A stretch of 64,000 nucleotides of DNA. It comes from Paracyclopina nana (taxonomy: Eukaryota > Arthropoda > Copepoda > Cyclopoida > Cyclopettidae). The notes below the pieces were generated by a model. That model searched no databases and had not been told where the DNA came from. It worked only from the letters and a program-made list of their open reading frames with translations. The translations under genes were made by a program, and so were the position numbers. The stretch lies in assembly GCA_019096065.1 (NCBI GenBank), contig JAGUCH010000002.1, forward strand, positions 446,501 to 510,500, in the 5' to 3' direction. Below are positions 58,801-64,000 of the stretch, in pieces; position 1 is the stretch's first letter, and each line of letters opens with the position of its first letter.

Positions 58801-60747
58801 CAACTCTCCTATAACTGTGGTGTGAGTAAGGCAACGAAAATGAGTCCGTTTTTCCTCCTTTTTGGCGTGCATCCCAGAACACCATTAATGGATCCAAATC
58901 TGGTTGACAAAACCTATTATGGGGAAGACTACATCAGTGAAATCGCTAGACGGATGAAGATTGCCTGTCAAGTTGCTATGGAAAGCAACATATCTTATCG
59001 TGACTCATACAAGCAGCTCTATGATGCCAAGATCAAGCCAGAAGACTTTAGAGAAGGGTTATTGGTTTGGTTGGATCGCCCAGAACTTCTGAAAATCAAT
59101 CCAAAAATTCGATCAAGGTGGGAGGGACCTTATGTTATTGTGAGTCTCCAGGACACAAATGCTTTGATTCAACATCTTTCCACTAGCAAATCCAGATATG
59201 TTCACTTAAACAGATTACGTGTCTGTAAATCTACTCCTTCTAAGCCACTGGCTCAAGCAACAAATGACTTACCAACGACCCTGCCTGAAACTTCATCTTC
59301 CAGAGATCCTGCCCGTCCAGACACAGGCTCAAAAGGAGGCTACATAACAATTGAAGATGATGACGTTATCATCATGAATCCGCAAGACCCTCCACCAGCA
59401 CCCATTCCTTTCAAATCAGAGGAACCAGCTGCCAGCATTGCCTCTCCGATGACATCAACACCTCCACCTATTAAACAAGAACCAGACTCTCCACCTGCGG
59501 AAGAGGTACTTATTCATGACGATGTGAATGAACCCACTCAAGATGATGAACCACCAGACTTACCATCAAGAAGTAACCCTGGCTCTCCTAGGAAACTACT
59601 CAACCGTTTCCGTGACAGCTTCCGAGGGGGACGAGACCCCACAAGCTCATTGACACGCAATCAGGCTAGAGCTCAACGAGTTTTGATAGAAGACCAGCCT
59701 TTACCAGCCAGGGCGCCAGAATACAAGCCTGGCCGGGGGCGACCTAAGAAAAAATGATGTCTGCCTTAACATGCCTTGGTCATAATTATCCTGTTTGACC
59801 TGACCTGACAAACCCGACGTTTGACTTTACACTTTCTAACTTTTATGACTTGGTGGTGGTTTTCGTTAATACCTTCATCCCCCTGTTAACAACAGCTTTC
59901 TTTAGCTTGGGAGGGATGTTATGTTTTTATAACTTTCACCATTCATGGCGCTAGCGCGTCGTCCTTCAGTAATATAGTAGTATAGTAGCATAGTACGAGC
60001 CGCGCTGCCTAACCACACTTTCACCTAGCAGGATGTACAATGCGATTTCACCTTGACAGTACATTGTATATACAGTGCTTGGTTGAGAAATAAACTCAGT
60101 TGTGGCTTTGTACGAGAGAAGTCAGGTATCGCTATACAACACCAAATTCACAACAGAAAGAAGTAATGCTGCATCATACTTTTACTGCTAAAAAATTTCC
60201 TTACAATGTGGAATCATCAAAGTCTTGCATTTCTGACCAATCAAAGTCCAAATTGCTTTCGCTGCCAGCTTTTGACTGAACAAACACTCTGTGAGAAGAA
60301 TTGAAGGCTTCTGGATTCCAAATGTGGAATTCTGTCACTAAAATCCTGGTCAATTCATTGTGAGCATAAGTGATGGCACTCATGCCCTTTTTACCACAAT
60401 ATAATGTTTCAATGAACATGGCTAAAATGCTTGAAGTTAGGACCAACTAGTAAATTTGCAGGTTCTTTACCTCTTTTTGTCTCAAGTCTGTAAGTTCTCA
60501 CTTCAGTCTTGCCATCACATCCATCAATTATGAAATCAGAAGCAAACAAAGCCTGAATTCTTGCCCTGTGACTTAAGCCTACAAGCATTTTTTGAAAGAA
60601 GGGTTCAAGAAGTTAAAATTTCTGCTATGAACCTAGCTTTCCACTATAGAGGCCATTGACAAAAATGGAGCTGGTTAAGACATTAGTGGCAATGTGACCA
60701 TTTCCAATTGATGCCAAGAGCCTCTCATTTACTGGTAACACTCTCAT
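49832..60747 (-). CDS. PGGHG: PGGHG/ATHL1-like GH65 glucosidase gene, interrupted by two transposons
   Basis: Exons: 60633-60747, 60471-60578, 60205-60421, 54028-54215, 53707-53978, 53527-53654, a split exon (53271-53364 plus 51045-51186), 50875-50991, 50702-50821, 50492-50648, 50361-50442, 49997-50303 and 49832-49941. Leaving out the two elements gives 718 codons in frame, close to the 737 of the human enzyme. It resembles protein-glucosylgalactosylhydroxylysine glucosidase: HDKDDFFGLSPGGLANG-type loop, ETWMFPAILLFRPELARE, RIRKMPEALKRAQSGGYQGA, FPWESAFTGAEVTP, VMPPDEYQESVDNSIYTN, GTGAVNFITGAGGFLQALIY. The human enzyme removes glucose from glucosyl-galactosyl-hydroxylysine of collagen. On this chromosome the 2,082-bp insertion in the split exon should abolish a normal product unless it is spliced out. 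The start Met at 60747 is the best in-frame choice. Confidence 0.9.
51189..53270. mobile_element. 2,082-bp non-autonomous TIR element inserted in a coding exon
   Basis: The 13-base terminal inverted repeats CCCCACTAGAAAA (51189-51201) and TTTTCTAGTGGGG (53258-53270) are flanked by TA on both sides (51187-51188 and 53271-53272). Keeping one TA restores an uninterrupted host exon (..HITGD then ISFALRSY..), which proves the boundaries. The interior is AT-rich, with many CTTATAAATCCC/AAGGGATTTATA motifs and no transposase frame. A TA duplication fits Tc1/mariner-like or other TA-targeting families; the family is not assigned. Confidence 0.9.
54230..54468 (+). repeat. 5' LTR
   Basis: 239 bp, starts TGTTATG and ends CACAACA (TG..CA). 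It contains TATATA at 54380-54385 and AATAAA at 54402-54407, so R would be short. It matches 59917-60155 throughout by eye. Confidence 0.95.
54470..54487 (+). other. primer binding site
   Basis: TGGTGGCAGCCACTTACC begins one base after the 5' LTR. The first ten bases complement the 3' end (GCTGCCACCA) of some eukaryotic tRNA-Leu species, so a tRNA-Leu primer is possible. The match beyond ten bases cannot be checked without the host tRNA set. Confidence 0.55.
54537..55691 (+). CDS. gag: retrotransposon Gag
   Basis: 384-aa open frame. Acidic N-terminus, then a capsid-like region typical of Ty3/gypsy retrotransposon Gag (AAQWYNTL, and FYDRVKTGVMTL further on). An Arg-Gly-Gln repeat stretch (GQARGQVRGQ) and one CCHC zinc knuckle, CWYCTKKNHSEAEC (C-x2-C-x4-H-x4-C), for RNA packaging lie near the end. 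It stops with TAA six bases... precisely at 55689-55691, just after a TTTAAAC slippery heptamer, so most ribosomes should end here and make Gag alone. Confidence 0.93.
   Translation: MADSEDEYFEEEYYEEASSQGTIQATAPPQDDNTETSAFPQQNLFTMAQRNIKAIDVPEFSGDPAVDKLQARAWARRIDDLKALANDNIPAGQPQRWTDEMTAMYAAMALKAKAAQWYNTLKEEGFAPKQWSGASGLKKEFLDHWHHEATLAEQSAIEDSLVQEASESVRDFYDRVKTGVMTLMETFIVLGEGEYATNDAAVEMCKRSAYVFACRRKFIQGLLPAIKKQVIVHDITDLKEIFKVAKRVEASLSSEKKATVPVPEVHAVEQADSAQESNPHDQPLTLGALVNLINGSGARGQARGQVRGQARGQVRGPASGQFRANVVCWYCTKKNHSEAECFSRQADAAKGVYNPRPGSKRATEQEAKKVNEVRASYHSNPLNW
55679..55740 (+). promoter_or_regulatory. -1 ribosomal frameshift site with predicted pseudoknot
   Basis: The heptamer T TTA AAC (55679-55685) is in the gag frame. 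A 6-base spacer (which holds the gag stop) is followed by a stem, 55692-55703 with 55711-55723, of 12 pairs and one bulged A. Loop bases 55704-55708 can pair with 55736-55740, giving an H-type pseudoknot. The -1 frame is open and runs into protease. All three elements of a canonical -1 site are present. Confidence 0.85.
55682..58444 (+). CDS. pol: retrotransposon Pol part 1: protease, reverse transcriptase, RNase H, integrase zinc-binding domain
   Basis: Open in the -1 frame relative to gag. In order: aspartic protease with LFDTGSN (about 55838); reverse transcriptase with QLDLRHGFHQM, APFGLTGMP and the catalytic YLDDV (about 57122); RNase H with YVDAS (about 57574) and YTDHKPLEKL; then the HHCC zinc-binding domain of integrase (HAAVGHKG..CWKC, about 58219-58350). 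The frame ends at a TGA (58442-58444) just where the integrase core should start, and the core continues in the -1 frame. Confidence 0.92.
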   Translation, partial: KLVNDQGGLRTTGRRKVVELFHAITSFSLLSSNENTKRPCVSIHSLGATFEMLFDTGSNISLLSRMAFRRIAPQLRPQKITNAPMLRATCASGNPLRINGLYEIDCMIEGRQLKWPFYVCEGLALDGIVGIDLIHATGLFYDPISMEIRSANKLQLEARTQKKTYIPARSVATISVQLKNQDNAPIGHFEGCLQISDAAQLCKEDCLIRSNQQGIANIKVTNAGLLPIELDKGSFIGQIFSVDKIVPVHDVFLNDKNVLGRPSRQVEDYILKHANLDHLPPNLRQSYLKCLLRNSDVISTSEFDLGDCTLMKHKIDLHDHRPVHAKQFQIPMSHLDEINKSIEEWLKMGIVEPCDSPWNSSIFCVPKKLPDGGTGWRPVVDYRGLNAKTEPSSYRLPLISECLDDIGSSGTRLFSQLDLRHGFHQMQLAPSSRPYTAFTIPGKGQYSYIRAPFGLTGMPLTFQRMMMCAFQGLTPSRVLIYLDDVLVKGSGHEDMLVGLEECFARLRKANLKLNLPKCSFGTESCTYLGFTLTPEGYKPNRRKLDAISNVKPPSNVKEIRQFLGLTNFFRACIPQFSRHSKELSRLTCKDSGWKGGPLPPKAMKSFEILKKMLCMEPVLAYPKPGLDFHLYVDASQGAVDADDGGLGAVLIQYQDNSPRVIGYASRGLQKHEKNYTPYLLELLACTWAIDHFAVYLTGNPFTLYTDHKPLEKLNKTHSRTLNRLQQQMLEHNFTMQYCPGAENPADYCSRNIPELLRGGETHSVAIEAMEDMAAMKKLQSTDLVVAALLSFVKQGLVPRQPELKRIIRRYGPICEVKNDLLFVKSGPLDKSVLAAPAVCHADIISAAHAAVGHKGIYKTSERIREQYFWPSLLADVEEYISSCWKCDRTKPKQSQPNVELLPHQQPKGRWSGSMLTSLDL
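58399..58440 (+). promoter_or_regulatory. possible second -1 frameshift site before the integrase core
   Basis: A AAG GGC (58399-58405) is in the pol frame and has the XXXYYYZ form. A 6-bp stem (58415-58420 with 58435-58440) follows after nine bases. Y is G, which is atypical for eukaryotic sites, so a one-base deletion or sequencing error is the rival explanation. Confidence 0.4.
58402..59757 (+). CDS. retrotransposon integrase core and C-terminal tail
   Basis: Frame open from 58357 and homologous from about 58402. The catalytic triad is visible: D in HADLFGPL, D in LITDGGAEF and E in CNAAAEVINKH, with D and E at about the 35-residue spacing of DDE integrases. A GPY/F module (RWEGPYVIV) follows near 59118. 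The tail of about 170 residues is acidic and Pro-rich, contains IKQEPDSP, and ends with an AT-hook-like PGRGRPKKK. No chromodomain is seen. Confidence 0.9.
   Translation, partial: GPLERVHADLFGPLRDSDGKKYILVITDSFSKYAEFVALENKQPDTVAGAIFNRWIARFGSPAVLITDGGAEFTSKLSQSLYDLLQIDKRKTSPSHPQCNAAAEVINKHIISYLQKMLDTSSPLEWEPLLPALQLSYNCGVSKATKMSPFFLLFGVHPRTPLMDPNLVDKTYYGEDYISEIARRMKIACQVAMESNISYRDSYKQLYDAKIKPEDFREGLLVWLDRPELLKINPKIRSRWEGPYVIVSLQDTNALIQHLSTSKSRYVHLNRLRVCKSTPSKPLAQATNDLPTTLPETSSSRDPARPDTGSKGGYITIEDDDVIIMNPQDPPPAPIPFKSEEPAASIASPMTSTPPPIKQEPDSPPAEEVLIHDDVNEPTQDDEPPDLPSRSNPGSPRKLLNRFRDSFRGGRDPTSSLTRNQARAQRVLIEDQPLPARAPEYKPGRGRPKKK
59909..59916 (+). other. polypurine tract
   Basis: GGGAGGGA abuts the 3' LTR, the expected plus-strand primer of reverse transcription. 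Confidence 0.85.
59917..60155 (+). repeat. 3' LTR
   Basis: 239 bp, indistinguishable from the 5' LTR by direct reading. It ends CACAACA followed by the GAAA target duplication. Confidence 0.95.
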
Positions 60748-60832
60748 GTTCAGCGCACAAAAATGCTCAAATTGACATAGATATCAAAAAAAAAAAAAAA
60801 CACAAAAAGTCTGAGCAGGGCACATACAATAA

Positions 60833-63125
60833 AAATTTTTCTTTCCCAACCACCACCAATCACCACCCAAATTTGATTTTGGATTTGGTCTTTTTTTCTG
60901 ATCACCACCCATCACAACCCAAACTGATTTTGGATTTGGTCTTTTTTTCTGATCACCACCCATCACCACCCAAATATGAATTTCGTTTTGCCTCTTTTTT
61001 CCCAATCACCACCAGAGTTCTCAGTACATAAATTAGCTGCGTAGAGTTGTATGAATGGATTTGTCACAATGCATTCTTTAAGGAATGGTAGATGAACAGT
61101 ATGATTTTGGATTTGGTCTTTTTTTTCTGATCACCACCCATCACCACCCAAATATGAATTTCATTTTACCTCTTTTTTCCCAATCACCACCCATCACCAC
61201 CCAAAATGATTTTGGATTTGGTCTTTTTTTTCTGATCACCACCCATCACCACCCAAATATGAATTTCGTTTTTGCCTCTTTTTTCCCAATCACCACCAAT
61301 CACCACCCAAATATGATTTTGGATTTGGTCTTTTTTTTCTGATCACCACCCAAATATGAATTTCGTTTTTGCCTCTTTTTTCCCAATCACCACCAATCAC
61401 CACCCAAATTTGATTTTGGATTTGGTCTTTTTTTCTGATCACCACCCATCACCACCCAAACTGATTTTGGATTTAGTCTTTTTTTCTGATCACCACCCAT
61501 CACCACCCAAATATGAATTTCGTTTTGCCTCTTTTTTCCCAATCACCACCCATCACCACCCAAATATGATTTTGGATTTGGTCTTTTTTTCTGATCACCA
61601 CCCATCACCACCCAAACTGATTTTGGATTTGGTCTTTTTTTCTGATCACCACCCATCACCACCCAAATTTGAATTTCATTTTACCTCTTTTTTCCCAATC
61701 ACCACCCATCACCACCCAGACGATGCTAAAGTTAGCACTATGACAAATTCAAAATTAGTCAAAACATGGTGAAAAAATGCAAAACTTTGTAAAACGTTGT
61801 CAAAAATACAATTTTGCTCAGGCAAATATGCTCTCTTCATCTACAAACTCCTTAAGGAATCGGAACTCAAAATTCCTTTGCGCCAAAGAGTTCTCAGTAC
61901 ATAAATTAGCTGCGTAGAGTTGTATGAATGGATTTGTCACAATGCATTCTTTAAGGAATGGTAGATGAACAGTATGATTTTGGATTTGGTCTTTTTTTTC
62001 TGATCACCACCCATCACCACCCAAATATGAATTTCATTTTACCTCTTTTTTCCCAATCACCACCCATCACCACCCAAAATGATTTTGGATTTGGTCTTTT
62101 TTTTCTGATCACCACCCATCACCACCCAAATATGAATTTCGTTTTTGCCTCTTTTTTCCCAATCACCACCAATCACCACCCAAATTTGATTTTGGATTTG
62201 GTCTTTTTTCTGATCACCACCCATCACCACCCAAACTGATTTTGGATTTGGTCTTTTTTTCTGATCACCACCCATCACCACCCAAATATGAATTTCGTTT
62301 TGCCTCTTTTTTCCCAATCACCACCCATCACCACCCAAACTGATTTTGTATTTGGTCTTTTTTTTCTAATCACCATCCATCACCACCCAAATATGATTTT
62401 GGATTTGGTCTTTTTTTTCTGATCACCACCCATCACCACCCAAATATGAATTTCATTTTACCTCTTTTTTCCCAATCACCACCCATCACCACCCAAAATG
62501 ATTTTGGATTTGGTCTTTTTTTCTGATCACCACCCATCACCACCCAAATATGATTTTGGATTTGGTCTTTTTTTTCTGATCACCACCCATCACCACCCAA
62601 ACTGATTTTGGATTTGGTCTTTTTTTTCTGATCACCACCCATCACCACCCAAATATGATTTTGGATTTGGTCTTTTTTTTCTGATCACCACCCATCACCA
62701 CCCAAATATGAATTTCGTTTTTGCCTCTTTTTTCCCAATCACCACCAATCACCACCCAAATTTGATTTTGGATTTGGTCTTTTTTTCTGATCACCACCCA
62801 TCACCACCCAAACTGATTTTGGATTTAGTCTTTTTTTCTGATCACCACCCATCACCACCCAAATATGAATTTCGTTTTGCCTCTTTTTTCCCAATCACCA
62901 CCCATCACCACCCAAATATGATTTTGGATTTGGTCTTTTTTTCCCAATCACCACCCATCACCACCCAAATATGATTTTGGATTTGTTCTTTTTTTCTGAT
63001 CACCACCCATCACCACCCAAATATGATTTTGGATTTGGTCTTTTTTTCTGATCACCACCCATCACCACCCAAATTTGAATTTCATTTTACCTCTTTTTTC
63101 CCAATCACCACCCATCACCACCCAG
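60833..63125. repeat. about 52-bp satellite (CACCACCCATCACCACCCAAAT...GGATTTGGTCTTTTTT) with higher-order structure
   Basis: Tandem units alternate between a type with GATTTTGGATTTGGTC and a type with GAATTTCRTTTTGCCTC, each followed by CACCACCCATCACCACCC. The long open frames through it (HHPSPPK repeats) are an effect of period and base composition. A 75-90-bp unique segment starting GTTCTCAGTACATAAATTAG recurs at 61016, 61889 and 63295, and a longer flank starting GATGCTAAAGTTAGCAC at 61723 and 63127, showing segmental duplication of the array. Confidence 0.93.
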
Positions 63126-63385
63126 AAGATGCTAAAGTTAGCACTATGACAAATTCAAAATTAGTCAAAACATGGTGAAAAAATGCAAAACTTTGTAAAA
63201 CGTTGTCAAAAATACAATTTTGCTCAGGCAAATATGCTCTCTTCATCTACAAACTCCTTAAGGAATCGGAACTCAAAATTCCTTTGCGCCAAAGAGTTCT
63301 CAGTACATAAATTAGCTGCGTAGAGTTGTATGAATGGATTTGTCACAATGCATTCTTTAAGGAATGGTAGATGAACAGTATATTA
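63126..63385. repeat. third copy of the inter-satellite segment
   Basis: Near-identical to 61722-61975, including CTTCATCTACAAACTCCTTA and GAATGGATTTGTCACAATGC. It ends the satellite block. Confidence 0.88.
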
Positions 63386-63559
63386 ATCATGTACGCTACG
63401 CTAGTTTTGCTCCTTGACCGAAAAGTTGTTGCTAAAAATATTCTAGTTTATGTCAGATTTTGCACTGGGAGACTGATGGACCTGGACTTCCCAAGATCCT
63501 AACAACTATACCCAGAATGAGCACAACTTGCTAGCTCAAAGTCAGTTTTATTTAAGAAC

Positions 63560-64000
63560 TCTTGAATTTTAAGTCAAAATGTCAGTTGCAGCTGTTAGTG
63601 TGAGTCAACTTGACTCAAAATTTGAGGCAAAGTCAACCTTTTTTTGATTTTGAGCTAGCAAGAGCTAAAACTTGGGCATCACATTATACTACCAATTAAT
63701 TGCTGAAAAAAATTGAATTTCTTGACAAAAGACAATTTTGAGTCAAAGTGTTGGTTGCCGCTGATAGTGTGAGTCAACTTGACTAAAAACTTGAGGAGAA
63801 GTGAAACTTTTGACTCATTTTGAGTTCGCAAGAGTGAAAACTTGCTCATCGCTAGATGCTATGTATTTATCTCATAGTGCCGCTAGTAAACTTCTAAGAA
63901 AATACGAAATTATGGATAAGGTCAATTTTGAGTCAAAATGTCTATAATGGCTGATAATTTGAGGCATTTGGACCCTAAATGTGAGGCGAAGTCAAGCTTT
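63560..64000. repeat. diverged tandem repeat with GTGAGTCAACTTGACT
   Basis: Blocks around 63570, 63735 and 63930 share TCAAAATGTCAGTTG, GTGAGTCAACTTGACT and TTGAGGCAAAGTC at a period of roughly 165-195 bases. It runs off the window end. Confidence 0.65.

Larger units (their letters stand above)
54226..60159 (+). mobile_element. Ty3/gypsy-type LTR retrotransposon, full length
   Basis: 5.93-kb element (54230-60155) with two 239-bp LTRs that I read as identical, flanked by the 4-bp target duplication GAAA (54226-54229 and 60156-60159). Gene order is gag, protease, reverse transcriptase, RNase H, integrase, which is the Ty3/gypsy (Metaviridae) order. It is inserted antisense in the intron of the PGGHG-like gene between exons 60205 and 54215. 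Identical LTRs imply recent insertion. The coding region is open except for two -1 frame steps described separately. Confidence 0.95.

Noticed and set aside
60708..62974. Open frames with HHPSPPK and LILDLVFF repeats
   Set aside because: Satellite DNA whose unit happens to lack stops in one frame; no start context, splice structure or homology.

Overview
This is a stretch of an AT-rich animal nuclear genome with spliced genes. Most introns are 45-70 bases with GT..AG ends; the long ones are filled with tandem repeats or transposon remnants. The BK channel matches arthropod Slowpoke closely (for example [20 protein letters not shown]), and a PAN-domain protein, a cysteine-rich mucin-lectin and an arthropod-type Cys-loop channel sit beside it. 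I infer an arthropod, perhaps a small crustacean; the species is not determinable by eye.

Layout. 0.6-2.6 kb (+): secreted Cys-rich/Thr-rich mucin with a C-type lectin domain. 3.4-17.5 kb (-): a complete Slo1 (BK) calcium-activated K+ channel gene with three consecutive pairs of alternative exons, one pair encoding the pore itself. 18.8-29.7 kb (-): an ABCC/MRP-type full transporter in ten exons, whose long introns each carry a different satellite. 30.2-37.7 kb (-): CPSF4/Clipper, an mRNA 3'-end processing factor, whose intron 1 is built from tandem duplications that carry fragments of its own exons. 41.0-41.7 kb (+): small secreted Asp-rich protein with thrombospondin-type-3-like Ca-binding repeats. 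41.7-45.3 kb (-): Cys-loop ligand-gated ion channel, 12 exons. 47.3-49.2 kb (-): secreted two-PAN-domain protein. 49.8-60.7 kb (-): a GH65 glucosidase related to PGGHG/ATHL1, interrupted by two transposons: a 2,082-bp TIR element inside a coding exon, and a 5.9-kb Ty3/gypsy-type LTR retrotransposon in an intron, 14 bases from the 3' splice site. 60.8-64 kb: satellite DNA.

I rebuilt the exon chains by hand. For the lectin, Slo1, ABCC, CPSF4, TSP3-like, Cys-loop, PAN and PGGHG genes the summed exon lengths are exact multiples of three with matching phases at each junction (566, 1149, 1455, 289, 141, 564, 294 and 718 codons before the stop). This supports the models, but no transcript or database search was available.

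Most notable: (1) a Slo1 alternative pore exon with Val at the position of the human Y294 TEA/toxin-binding residue; (2) GC-AG donors on both copies of the next alternative exon; (3) a canonical TTTAAAC -1 frameshift site with a predicted pseudoknot between gag and pol of a retrotransposon with identical LTRs, plus a second -1 step before integrase; (4) two young insertions in one glycosidase gene.
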